Shown here: piece after piece, positions 16,271 to 24,424 of the stretch | How positions within the stretch are numbered: position 1 is the stretch's first letter | How the letters are laid out: the number at the start of each line of letters is the position of its first letter | From: JASEHD01 sp964471945 | GTDB taxonomy: Bacteria > Bacteroidota > Ignavibacteria > UBA10030 > SZUA-254 | DNA: 27,987 nt | Assembly: GCA_964471945.1 (NCBI GenBank) | Contig: CAYYIJ010000020.1 | Coordinates: 1 to 27,987 of the forward strand | Direction: 5' to 3' | Notes under the pieces: generated by a model | Told to the model about the DNA's origin: nothing | Seen by the model: only the letters and a program-made list of their open reading frames with translations | Databases searched by the model: none | Made by a program: the position numbers and the translations under genes

Positions 16271-18421
16271 TTAACTTTTTTGAGAATTCTCTGATTGTGT
16301 TATTTCTGATTGTAATTCTTTTTGTTTAATTTCTTCTAATTCAAGGGGGTGTTCATCTATCATTTCTTCTTCAGTTAGAGTTCCTTTCCAGAAAGCTAGA
16401 TTAATTGGATATACATCGGGATTAAATATAACAAAGTAAAAATGCCAAACAATAATTGCAAGCGTTGCTAACCATGCTTCATAATAATGGATAACACGTG
16501 CAGCATCCCATCCCAATTTTGTTATTAATCCCATAAATGTATTGTCGAACCAAAGGATAAAACCTGTAATTGTCATTACAATTGTTCCCCATATAAGCGC
16601 CCAATATTCGGCTTTTTCTATATAACTGAATCTACCAAACTTTGGTTTTGACAGAGAGATTCCCAAATAATATTTAAATGCAGCAATAAAATCTGATAAA
16701 TCCTTTAAAGTTGGTAATAAATCTTTTAATAGTTGTTTACCTCTTTGATTTGAAAACAAGTACCATATGTGATAAAAACTAACCACCACCATAACAACTG
16801 CTGCGATGCGGTGTAGTATTCCACGAATTTCAAAAACTTTCGGACTGATACTCTGAATGGGTGTAACCCACCATGCATCGGGGAATTTTAATGCAAAACC
16901 AGTTAGTACAAGTGTAACAAAGCTTACTAATAATGCTGCGTGTTGTATACGTTCGTTAAGCGACATTCGAAGGTACATGCGTGTTCCAAAATGCTCTTCA
17001 TGAATTAGTCCCCTTCTTATCATCAATTTCCGTTTCGATTTCTTGATGAAGTCAAGTAAATTATGAAAAAACATTCCTCCTATCGTTACGATAATGATAA
17101 TGATATAAATAGTCGCTATCCAATAAAGAAGCGGTTCTTCTTTGCTTTTTGTAGTACTATGAACTAAACCAATTGTAAAGCGTTCATTCGCACCGGGATG
17201 GCACTTACCACAAGTAGTAACCAGATTAGCTTTTGAAATCATAGATGTGGAATCTGTTGAAGGTTTAATATTATGAACACCATGGCAGCTTGCACAATTA
17301 GCAACTTCAACAGAGCCTGCTTTTATTGCAAGCCCATGATAACTATCGAAAAAAGATTCATAACGGCCTGGTGTGATTCCGTATTTTTCGGAAAGTTTCA
17401 ATGAACTATGGCAAGGGGAACAAACTTGTCCTGATACATTCATAGGGGCTACACGTGACCGAGGATCATCGTGTGCCATGATCTCATGCTCACCATGGCA
17501 GTCAATGCAGGATGGTGAATCTTTTATTCCTTTTTTAAGTGCCAATCCATGAATGCTTTCATCGTATTCTCTCGCTATGTTGGAATGGCACTTGGCACAA
17601 GTCTCAGATATGTGCAACTTATGTACATGTGAAGTTGCCTCGTAACTTTTTTGCATATCATGGCTGCCGTGGCAATCAACACAGTTTGCCGCTTTTGCAT
17701 TCCCATGAAGCAATGCATAACCATGGATACTTTTCTCATAGGCAGCAATGAATCCTGCTGATGGTGAGGTTCTTGCCCGCACCTCAGGATTATCGAGATG
17801 ACAGGAAAGGCAAATTTTTTCTTGAGCGATTTTATATGTTAACGAATCTCGGATTCCGTTAAGATTAGATAGTTCAAGACGATGACACGTCAAGCAATTG
17901 GGTGCATTTTTAACTCCTTTCGTCAATGCACGACCGTGTTCTGAAGAAATGAATTTTTCTTTTACGTCCGAATGACATTCTGCACAAAATTCTGAGACTT
18001 TTGATTCATGAAATTTTGATTCTGTCTGCTTTGAAGAAATAATATCGTGTTTACCGTGGCAATTACTGCAAGTAATGCTTGGTATTCTACCCTCAGAAAT
18101 ATCTTTCCCAAGTTGTGGATGAAACACGTGCTTGGATGGAACATCCTCATGGCAGGTTAAACAATTTACCTGTTTAATTTTTTTTCTGTGGGGAATATCA
18201 TCTGCTTTAAATCCTTCATGGCAATCAATACAGTTTAATTGTTGATGAATAGATTTGTTATAAGCTGATTCATCAACAAATAGGGGAATCTGTTTTCCCC
18301 GTCTCTCCATCGATAAAGAATTATCGCTATGGCAAGAAAAACAATCTGAATTCGACTGAGCAAATAAAGGGGTTATCCAGAAGAATAGATTAGTAAATAA
18401 AAAGAAAAATAAAGATTTCAT
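16271..18421 (-). CDS. 13-heme cytochrome c fused to diheme cytochrome b (CbcL-like)
   Basis: 716 residues. Signal peptide ending PLFAQ, a periplasmic domain with 13 CXXCH motifs (first CFSCH at 27, last CGKCH at about 404), a membrane helix (about 432-453), a short cytoplasmic linker and a cytochrome b domain of the FdnI/HydC type (about 488-670) with His494, His537, His551, His645 and His660. The C-tail is acidic. The same fusion, with nine c hemes, defines Geobacter CbcL, a quinol oxidase for low-potential Fe(III) or electrode respiration. I chose ATG 18421 (GTAGGA upstream) because an in-frame start at 18463 would lie inside the terminator. First gene of the redox operon; 32 bases separate it from the 19-heme gene. 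Confidence 0.9.
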   Translation of the reverse strand: MKSLFFFLFTNLFFWITPLFAQSNSDCFSCHSDNSLSMERRGKQIPLFVDESAYNKSIHQQLNCIDCHEGFKADDIPHRKKIKQVNCLTCHEDVPSKHVFHPQLGKDISEGRIPSITCSNCHGKHDIISSKQTESKFHESKVSEFCAECHSDVKEKFISSEHGRALTKGVKNAPNCLTCHRLELSNLNGIRDSLTYKIAQEKICLSCHLDNPEVRARTSPSAGFIAAYEKSIHGYALLHGNAKAANCVDCHGSHDMQKSYEATSHVHKLHISETCAKCHSNIAREYDESIHGLALKKGIKDSPSCIDCHGEHEIMAHDDPRSRVAPMNVSGQVCSPCHSSLKLSEKYGITPGRYESFFDSYHGLAIKAGSVEVANCASCHGVHNIKPSTDSTSMISKANLVTTCGKCHPGANERFTIGLVHSTTKSKEEPLLYWIATIYIIIIIVTIGGMFFHNLLDFIKKSKRKLMIRRGLIHEEHFGTRMYLRMSLNERIQHAALLVSFVTLVLTGFALKFPDAWWVTPIQSISPKVFEIRGILHRIAAVVMVVVSFYHIWYLFSNQRGKQLLKDLLPTLKDLSDFIAAFKYYLGISLSKPKFGRFSYIEKAEYWALIWGTIVMTITGFILWFDNTFMGLITKLGWDAARVIHYYEAWLATLAIIVWHFYFVIFNPDVYPINLAFWKGTLTEEEMIDEHPLELEEIKQKELQSEITQSENSQKS

Positions 18422-18438
18422 TAGTCCTACAGTACAAT

Positions 18439-18489
18439 AAAAAACCCCGCTAGCCGTGAGCAACCATATGATTGATATACTGGCGGGGT
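18439..18489 (-). terminator. Terminator between c554-like gene and redox operon
   Basis: Stem CCCCGC (18445-18450) / GCGGGG (18483-18488), extended by an A-T and a G-C pair after one mismatch, with a loop of about 28 bases. On the minus strand six T follow. It ends about 18 bases before the start codon of the CbcL-like gene, so it could also act as a leader attenuator. Confidence 0.75.
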
Positions 18490-18516
18490 GATTATTTAGA
18501 ATAGTGTTAAATTTAT

Positions 18517-19101
18517 TTATTGCTTTGTTTCTGGTTTCTTTGCTGCGTGAATTACTTTAGCCCAGGCATCTTTAAACTTAAATCCTTTGAATGTAGGACT
18601 TTTTTCATTGTGACATGTAATACACTGTGCTTCGATTGCCGCTTCGTCTTTATATTCTGTCATGCCGGCAGCAATTGATTTTACTTTATCTTTCATTATC
18701 GGCATAGTTTTGTACGCTGAACCAGCACCATGGCATGATTCGCACTGAACTCCTTCTTTAACATCGAAGCCCTTCTCAAACAATTTCGTATCCGCGGTAA
18801 CAGCATGGCAAGTGAGACATTCCGGTGATTCAGAGGCCGGCTTCTTTAAACCTTTTTCTTTTGCGATTTTTACCGATGCCTCCGAAGTCAGCGTTGTGAA
18901 TGCTTTTGCATGTTGCGATTCTCCCCACACCTTGAACTGATTACCTTTTGCATCAGATTTATGGCACATCGAGCAACCTTTAACACCGATATATTTGTTT
19001 AGTGCCTTTTCTGCTTTCTCTTTTTTCTCTTGTGTTAATCCGGAAGTAACGAGCAGAGTTACAAATGCGGTTAGCATAAGCATTGTGATTATATGTTTCA
19101 T
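18517..19101 (-). CDS. Tetraheme cytochrome c554-family protein
   Basis: 194 residues with a signal peptide (about 1-23) and four CXXCH motifs: CSMCH (43), CLTCH (95), CESCH (120), CITCH (160). The pattern GCSMCHKSD...W..S.HAKAF...ECLTCHAV...GVQCESCHGAGS is that of the cytochrome c554/c-prime family, small soluble periplasmic electron carriers first described in ammonia oxidisers and common in anaerobes. It has no membrane anchor, so it could shuttle electrons from the membrane cytochromes of the neighbouring operon. AAAGGA lies six bases before the ATG. It follows the universal stress gene by 47 bases and ends at a terminator. Confidence 0.92.
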   Translation of the reverse strand: MKHIITMLMLTAFVTLLVTSGLTQEKKEKAEKALNKYIGVKGCSMCHKSDAKGNQFKVWGESQHAKAFTTLTSEASVKIAKEKGLKKPASESPECLTCHAVTADTKLFEKGFDVKEGVQCESCHGAGSAYKTMPIMKDKVKSIAAGMTEYKDEAAIEAQCITCHNEKSPTFKGFKFKDAWAKVIHAAKKPETKQ

Positions 19102-19148
19102 ATAGTTCCTTTATTATAAATTATTTAGTAAGTAGAATTTATTTATTA

Positions 19149-19661
19149 TTAAATTTTCATCTTCAAGTGAAGTTGTTCATCAATATCTTCTTGTTCCATC
19201 AACTTCATCTGAACTCTTCTCGGTTTTACCGATAAGACCGGTACTGAAGAATAACGTACAACTTTTTCGGCAACACTTCCAAGTAAGACATGCGCTATAC
19301 CGGTGCGTCCATGGGTTGAGATTACGATGATATCAATTTTTTCATCCTGAGCGAGTCGAACAATTTCTCTGAACGGCTCACCATAGCAGATCACCTCTCT
19401 CACTTCACCGCATGTCGAAAAATATTGTGATGTAATTTGGTGTAACTGCTTTCTTGCGGTTCTTTCATTTTCCAAAAAAGATTTATCAGAGGTTTTGTTG
19501 TACCTTTTCGACGCTCTGTTTTGTAATTTTTCTAACACATGCACTAAATAAATCTTCGAACTCTGAAGCTCAAAAAATATCGACGCATATTCCATTGCAC
19601 TTAACGAAAGTTTAGAGAAATCCGTCGGCACAAGAATCTTTTGTTTTATTTTATCGCTCAT
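19149..19661 (-). CDS. Universal stress protein (UspA family)
   Basis: 170 residues forming one Usp domain. It begins KILVPTDFS, the typical first strand and loop, and has the ATP-binding signature ISTHGRTG...LLGSVAEKVV with the G-2x-G-9x-G-S spacing, followed by VPVLSVKP. ATP-binding Usp proteins modulate responses to stress, starvation or low oxygen; the target cannot be read from sequence. A 24-residue tail follows the domain. It lies between the sigma-54 regulator and the c554-like gene on the same strand and may be co-transcribed with the latter. The 78-base gap upstream shows no convincing promoter. Confidence 0.92.
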   Translation of the reverse strand: MSDKIKQKILVPTDFSKLSLSAMEYASIFFELQSSKIYLVHVLEKLQNRASKRYNKTSDKSFLENERTARKQLHQITSQYFSTCGEVREVICYGEPFREIVRLAQDEKIDIIVISTHGRTGIAHVLLGSVAEKVVRYSSVPVLSVKPRRVQMKLMEQEDIDEQLHLKMKI

Positions 19662-19739
19662 ACAAGATTTTCAGAGCTGTTTATTCGAAAACCATTGATA
19701 ATATACAAAAATATTTTCAGAAAAAAAATGTCGATTTAA

Positions 19740-21098
19740 CTACTCTTGAGGAATATGAAGATCCTTGATCCGTCTGTATAGTGTTGGTAAACTAATTTTG
19801 AGAATCTGAGCTGTTTTTTCTTTATTAAAATTATGTTTTCGCAATTCGGCTAAAATATATTGCCGCTCTAAATTATTCATTGCTATTTCAAGCGACGTGA
19901 AATTTTCAGATGATTCTATATTTGTTCCTGTGCGGAATAGTTCTGGCAATTCATTAGGTGAAATATACTTGTTGTTGCAAAAGATAATCGCTCTCTCGAT
20001 AATATTCTCTAGTTCGCGGATCTCACCTTTCCACTCATGTTGAATTAATAACTGCATAGCCGCGTTATCTACACCATGGATATCTTTTTTCATTTCTTGG
20101 CTGAATTTTTTTACGAAATGCTCTACTAATAGAGGTATATCTTCCTTACGTTCAGCAATCGAGGGTAATTTGATATCGATAACATTAAGACGATAGAATA
20201 AATCTTCGCGAAACCGTCCAGATGCAACTTCTTTTTGAAGATCCCGGTTTGTCGCTATGATATAGCGAACATCAACTGCGATTGAAGTCGACATACCAAC
20301 CGGTGTAATATCCTTTTGTTCAATAGCTCGAAGAAGTTTCACCTGAAGTTGTATCGGCATCTCACTAATTTCATCGAGAAAAAGTGTGCCATTATCAGCA
20401 GCTTTGAAATAACCTACTTTATCTGCCACTGCGCCAGTAAATGCTCCTTTCTTATGTCCGAAAAGCTCGCTTTCAAACAATGTTTCTGGAATAGCACCAC
20501 AATTAACGGTGATAAAGGGTTGATCCTTTCGTGAACTGTTGAAATGAATTGCTTTGGCAACCAGTTCTTTTCCTGTTCCACTTTTTCCGGTTACAAGTAC
20601 GGTGCTATCGGTTGCTGAAACTTTGGTAATAAAATCGAACACTTGTTGCATTGGAGGGCTTTTTCCGATAAGATTAGTGACGTCTGCATCCCGGTGCAGT
20701 TCATGGCGAAGATATTGATTTTCGAGCTTAAGTTTCTTGTGCTTGAAAAGTCTATGGATTTTTACTAACAGTTCATCAAACTCGATCGGCTTCAGAATAT
20801 AATCACACGCACCTAAGCGGAGCGCAGATATAGCTGTCTCTAACGATCCGTAGGCTGTTATCATTATTACGGATGCTTCCGAATTCATCTGCATGATTTT
20901 TTGAAGTAACTCGATACCTTTCATCTCAGGCATCTCAAGATCGGTGATGACAAGATCGAATGGTTCTACCACTAGTTTGTCGTAAGCGGCTCTGCCATTG
21001 TTTGCTTCACTAACTATGTATCCTTCCTTTGTTAATATATAGGAGACCGATTCACGAATAATCTGTTCATCGTCGACAACTAATATTTTTTCTGGCAT
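19740..21098 (-). CDS. Sigma-54-dependent response regulator (NtrC/AtoC family)
   Basis: 452 residues. A receiver domain (1-120) has acidic residues Asp9/Asp10 and phospho-acceptor Asp53 (ITDLEMPEMKG). The central AAA+ domain (about 140-380) has Walker A TGKSGTGKE and the sigma-54 contact motif GAFTGA, so it can activate RpoN promoters. A Fis-type helix-turn-helix (KEKTAQILKISLPTLYRRIK) ends the protein. The start MPEKIL at 21098 is chosen because the receiver domain begins there; the longer ORF from 21176 would run back into hemN. No cognate sensor kinase is in the window. Position suggests control of the cytochrome genes, as BccR controls cbcBA in Geobacter, but this is inference. Confidence 0.93.
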   Translation of the reverse strand: MPEKILVVDDEQIIRESVSYILTKEGYIVSEANNGRAAYDKLVVEPFDLVITDLEMPEMKGIELLQKIMQMNSEASVIMITAYGSLETAISALRLGACDYILKPIEFDELLVKIHRLFKHKKLKLENQYLRHELHRDADVTNLIGKSPPMQQVFDFITKVSATDSTVLVTGKSGTGKELVAKAIHFNSSRKDQPFITVNCGAIPETLFESELFGHKKGAFTGAVADKVGYFKAADNGTLFLDEISEMPIQLQVKLLRAIEQKDITPVGMSTSIAVDVRYIIATNRDLQKEVASGRFREDLFYRLNVIDIKLPSIAERKEDIPLLVEHFVKKFSQEMKKDIHGVDNAAMQLLIQHEWKGEIRELENIIERAIIFCNNKYISPNELPELFRTGTNIESSENFTSLEIAMNNLERQYILAELRKHNFNKEKTAQILKISLPTLYRRIKDLHIPQE

Positions 21099-21112
21099 AG
21101 GAAAATACTTTG

Positions 21113-22513
21113 TTAAATAGTTCGAGAATAAATTGGTTTTTCTTTTCGCAATATTGATATATATACATCGAAACACATTGCAATATTCCGGAGAAACATC
21201 CTCCCAGTTTCTGTTACCAGAAGTGCTTTATCGTTCCGTTGGATCAGGGCATCGTCGATAAGCGGCTTAATTTTTTCCAAAGAATCATAAAAATATTTAT
21301 TGAAATTAATATGATACTTCTCTTCAACTTCCCGGATGTCGAGCGTGAGATCGCACATCAACCGCATGATAACATATTTCCGCAGTTGATCATCGAATGA
21401 CATTCGATATCCAACTTCGGTGGCAAAGTTGTTTGCGTCGAACGCTTTATAATAGTCAGATAATAATTTCGTATTCTGGGCATAGTTGTTTGCGAAGTGA
21501 CTGATCGAGGACATACCAATTCCGAAAAGATCACAGCCGGCTTTTGTCGAATATCCCTGAAAATTTCGATGGAGAGTTTTTTCCTTTTGAGCTATTGATA
21601 ATTCGTCATCGGATTTGGCAAAATGATCCATTCCAATGTAAACATATCCTGCTTCTGTAAATTTATGTATCGTGAGCAGAAGAATCTTCAACTTCTGTTC
21701 CGGTGTGGGTAAGTCCTCTGGTCTCATAAGTTTTTGATGCGTTTTCATCCAGGGAACATATGCAAAATTATATACCGCAATGCGATTAGGTGATATTTCG
21801 ATAATCTTATCGAGTGTTCTCTCGAACGACTCGACGGTTTGAAGCGGCAATCCATAAACTAAATCGATATTGATACCTGAAAATCCTAAGGAACGAGACC
21901 ATTGGATTGCCTGTCGAGAAATTTCTTCTCCTTGATTTCGGTTTATTGCGGTAAGAACATTTTCATCGAAATCCTGCACACCCATGCTGATTCGATTGAA
22001 ACCATTAAACCGCAACGCTTCCATATGATTGAAAGTCAAATCTCTTGGATCGACTTCAATACTTACCTCTGAATTATCATTAAATTGAAATCGATTTTTG
22101 ATATATGCTGTTAAGTCAGAAATTTCGTAAGGGGTTAGAAAAGTTGGTGTACCTCCCCCCCAGTGCATCTGAACGATTTTTCGCTGAGGCGCAATATAAG
22201 AAGATAACAATTCAATTTCTTGTTTAAGATAATGAATATACTTCTTAATACGTTCTCGATTCTTAGTAATAATCGATGTGCATCCACAAAAGTAACAGAG
22301 AGTATCACAGAACGGGATGTGAACGTAAAGCGAAATATCAGAAGTATTTTCTGGCAGGTTTGTTTTTTTTAATTCTTCTTTATATTGTTCATAACCGAAT
22401 AACTTCGAAAACATTGGTGCAGTCGGGTAGCTTGTATATCTGGGACCAGGACTGTCGTATTTCTTCATCAACACAGTCAAATCAGCATCTATTAATTTAT
22501 TATCCTGAATCAT
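21113..22513 (-). CDS. hemN: Oxygen-independent coproporphyrinogen III oxidase HemN
   Basis: 466 residues, the full length of HemN. This radical SAM enzyme converts coproporphyrinogen III to protoporphyrinogen IX without oxygen, a late heme synthesis step. The cluster motif is PFCDTLCYFCGC, with Cys69, Cys73 and Cys76 binding the 4Fe-4S cluster and the extra Cys78 seen in true HemN. HWGGGTPTFL follows, then a HemN C-terminal domain; the N-terminal GPRYTSYPTA is also characteristic of genuine HemN rather than HemW. The gene is divergent from the hydrogenase operon and 15 bases upstream of the sigma-54 regulator, so the two are likely co-transcribed. Its location fits the large heme demand of the adjacent cytochrome operon. 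Confidence 0.95.
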   Translation of the reverse strand: MIQDNKLIDADLTVLMKKYDSPGPRYTSYPTAPMFSKLFGYEQYKEELKKTNLPENTSDISLYVHIPFCDTLCYFCGCTSIITKNRERIKKYIHYLKQEIELLSSYIAPQRKIVQMHWGGGTPTFLTPYEISDLTAYIKNRFQFNDNSEVSIEVDPRDLTFNHMEALRFNGFNRISMGVQDFDENVLTAINRNQGEEISRQAIQWSRSLGFSGINIDLVYGLPLQTVESFERTLDKIIEISPNRIAVYNFAYVPWMKTHQKLMRPEDLPTPEQKLKILLLTIHKFTEAGYVYIGMDHFAKSDDELSIAQKEKTLHRNFQGYSTKAGCDLFGIGMSSISHFANNYAQNTKLLSDYYKAFDANNFATEVGYRMSFDDQLRKYVIMRLMCDLTLDIREVEEKYHINFNKYFYDSLEKIKPLIDDALIQRNDKALLVTETGRMFLRNIAMCFDVYISILRKEKPIYSRTI

Positions 22514-22784
22514 ACTATCATTTTGTATACATTTTTTAAGAACATTGTGAATGATTTAATAAAAGCTTCAATCGTTATGCCATAATTTCTAAGAAAAATA
22601 TATTGAATTCTTACAAAAAAAAGAATAATTTCTTAACCTTGAAAAAAACATTATCCGTATTTTCAACAGTGAGAAAGACATAATAAGATAGTTCATTACA
22701 TTATCTGTTACTGCAATTTTTCTATTGGCATAGTATTGGACTTGTTACAGTTAATATTTTCAACCGAATATAAAAACATCCACC
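22514..22784 (+). other. Divergent intergenic region between hemN and the hydrogenase operon
   Basis: A 271-base, very AT-rich, gene-free stretch that must hold promoters for both directions. I see no consensus sigma-70 or sigma-54 promoter that stands out. A weak Crp/FNR-like dyad TTGAATTCTTACAA lies at 22603-22616. Confidence 0.5.
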
Positions 22785-23963
22785 GTGAATGATTTAAAAA
22801 AAACAGAGCAAGATTTTACAAAGGTCGTTGTTATTGACCGAAAACATTTTGATTTTCTGATTAACGCAATTACAAAAAGAGGGTACAAGGTCATCGGACC
22901 TAAAGTTCACGATCGTGCAATTATATATGATACAATTCGGAATAGCAGCGACCTTCCATTAGGGTGGAGTGATGAACAAAATTCAGGGAAGTATCGGTTG
23001 CTCAATCAAAGTAATCAAGCTCTCTTCGGTTTTAACAGCACACCGCATTCGTGGAAATCTTTATTGCATAATCCAAAGTCTCTATGGTGGAAATCAAAAC
23101 GAGAGGGAAATAAATTCACAATCATACCCGAAGCCGCTGAAAACCAAAATTTTGCCTTCCTTGGTGTTCGATCTTGTGACCTGAACGCAATATCCATCCT
23201 AGATAAAGTATTTATCAACAGTCCTTTTAATGATCATCGATATCGAAATCGCCGGTCAAACATTTTCATCGCTGCGGTTAATTGTACACAAGCAGGTGGA
23301 ACATGTTTTTGTTATTCGATGAACACTGGTCCTGAAATAACTCAAGGATATGATCTCGTGATGACAGAAGTTGTTAATGAGGAACGCCATTATTTTGTTG
23401 TATCTGCCGGTACACCAAAGGGTTTGGAAATTCTCAACGAGATTCCCTGTACAGAAGCGAATATTCACGAGATTGAAACAGCAGCAAGCTTAGTAGATAA
23501 AACTAAAACAAAAATGGGACGTACCATCGATACGACTGGAATTAAACAAACGCTGTACAACAATTCTGAGAGCCCTTGCTGGCAAGAAATAGCAAAGCGA
23601 TGCTTGACGTGCGCTAATTGTACGATGGTGTGTCCGACATGTTTCTGCTCAACGGTTGAGGATGTTACTGATCTTACTGGAAACCAAACAGAACGATGGC
23701 GAAAATGGGATTCGTGTTTTACTATGGATTTCTCATACATTCATGGTGGAAGCATTCGACCATCCGTTTACTCAAGATACCGACAATGGCTTACACATAA
23801 ATTTGCATCATGGCAAGATCAATTTGGCACGCTTGGCTGTGTTGGTTGTGGGCGATGTATTACATGGTGTCCGGCAGGTATCGATGTTACTGAAGAAATC
23901 AATTCATTAAAAATTAGTGAACAAAATAATCCATCGAATATTTTAATAAAGGAAAACCTATAA
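22785..23963 (+). CDS. hydB: NiFe hydrogenase beta subunit (HydB-like, 4Fe-4S)
   Basis: 392 residues from a GTG start with no strong Shine-Dalgarno sequence. This is the iron-sulfur beta subunit of cytoplasmic NAD(P)-linked NiFe hydrogenases (group 3b, sulfhydrogenase type). The C-terminal half binds two 4Fe-4S clusters: Cys273/276/279/283 (CLTCANCTMVC) and Cys352/355/358/362 (CVGCGRCITWC). The motif GVRSCDLNAI (127-136) is typical of this family and related CoB-CoM/Hdr-like subunits. It relays electrons between the hydrogenase dimer and the flavin subunit. First gene of a tightly packed five-gene operon in the order known from Pyrococcus (hydBGDA), with one extra gene inserted after it. Confidence 0.92.
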   Translation: MNDLKKTEQDFTKVVVIDRKHFDFLINAITKRGYKVIGPKVHDRAIIYDTIRNSSDLPLGWSDEQNSGKYRLLNQSNQALFGFNSTPHSWKSLLHNPKSLWWKSKREGNKFTIIPEAAENQNFAFLGVRSCDLNAISILDKVFINSPFNDHRYRNRRSNIFIAAVNCTQAGGTCFCYSMNTGPEITQGYDLVMTEVVNEERHYFVVSAGTPKGLEILNEIPCTEANIHEIETAASLVDKTKTKMGRTIDTTGIKQTLYNNSESPCWQEIAKRCLTCANCTMVCPTCFCSTVEDVTDLTGNQTERWRKWDSCFTMDFSYIHGGSIRPSVYSRYRQWLTHKFASWQDQFGTLGCVGCGRCITWCPAGIDVTEEINSLKISEQNNPSNILIKENL

Positions 23964-24424
23964 TGGAAACTCTTGAAGTTTTGCTTAGTGAACATCCATT
24001 CATCAAGGGGCTTGATCAAGAACATATTCACTTAATCACTGGATGTGCTACTAATGTTCGTTTTGATGCAGGTCAGATAATTTTTCGAGAAGGTGAAGAA
24101 GCAAATCAGTTCTACATAGTAAGACAAGGAAAAGTCGCATTACAAGTTTATACTTCAGGTCAGGGATCGATTATCATTGATACGCTAACTGATGGAGAAG
24201 TGCTTGGCTGGTCGTGGTTAATTCCACCATATCAGTGGAGATTCGATGCGGTTGCAACTGAGCTTACCCGGGCAATAGCGCTCGATGGTAAATGTCTTCG
24301 TAATAAGTGCGAAACTGATCATAACCTTGGATACGAGCTGTTAAAACGGTTCGCATCGATTGTCGATCAGAGACTTGAATCAACACGAATAAGATTGGTT
24401 GACATTTATGGTAGCAAACCGTAA
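23963..24424 (+). CDS. Cyclic nucleotide-binding domain protein without HTH
   Basis: 153 residues forming a single Crp-type cNMP-binding beta-roll (about 15-125; GQIIFREGEEANQFYIVRQGKV, shown here as its first 20 residues GQIIFREGEEANQFYIVRQG, then DGEVLGWSWL) plus a C-terminal helix. The DNA-binding helix-turn-helix of Crp/FNR regulators is absent, so it should not act as a classical transcription factor. The phosphate-binding cassette is atypical: PYQWRFDAVATE where Crp has a PRAAT-like stretch. It overlaps the beta-subunit stop codon by one base (TAATG) and the gamma gene by 17, so it is made with the hydrogenase. It may be an allosteric subunit or assembly factor; its ligand is unknown. 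Confidence 0.85.
   Translation: METLEVLLSEHPFIKGLDQEHIHLITGCATNVRFDAGQIIFREGEEANQFYIVRQGKVALQVYTSGQGSIIIDTLTDGEVLGWSWLIPPYQWRFDAVATELTRAIALDGKCLRNKCETDHNLGYELLKRFASIVDQRLESTRIRLVDIYGSKP

Noticed and set aside
8812..18421. Heme-motif repeats as a CRISPR-like or DNA repeat array
   Set aside because: The periodicity is in the protein (CXXCH spacing); the DNA units are diverged and lie in frame within genes.
18422..18463. N-terminal extension of the CbcL-like protein
   Set aside because: It would start inside the terminator; the signal peptide and ribosome-binding site fit the ATG at 18421.
22603..22616. FNR-like dyad TTGAATTCTTACAA between hemN and hydB
   Set aside because: Only about 7 of 10 defining bases match TTGAT-N4-ATCAA, and the region is so AT-rich that such matches occur by chance. 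Kept only as a remark.
22725..22740. Sigma-54-like promoter TTGGCAT-AGTA-TTGG upstream of the hydrogenase operon
   Set aside because: The second element is GG rather than GC and the spacing is nine, not ten, bases; it falls outside the -24/-12 rule.
23963..24424. Crp/FNR transcription factor
   Set aside because: The protein ends after the cyclic-nucleotide domain and one helix; there is no helix-turn-helix.
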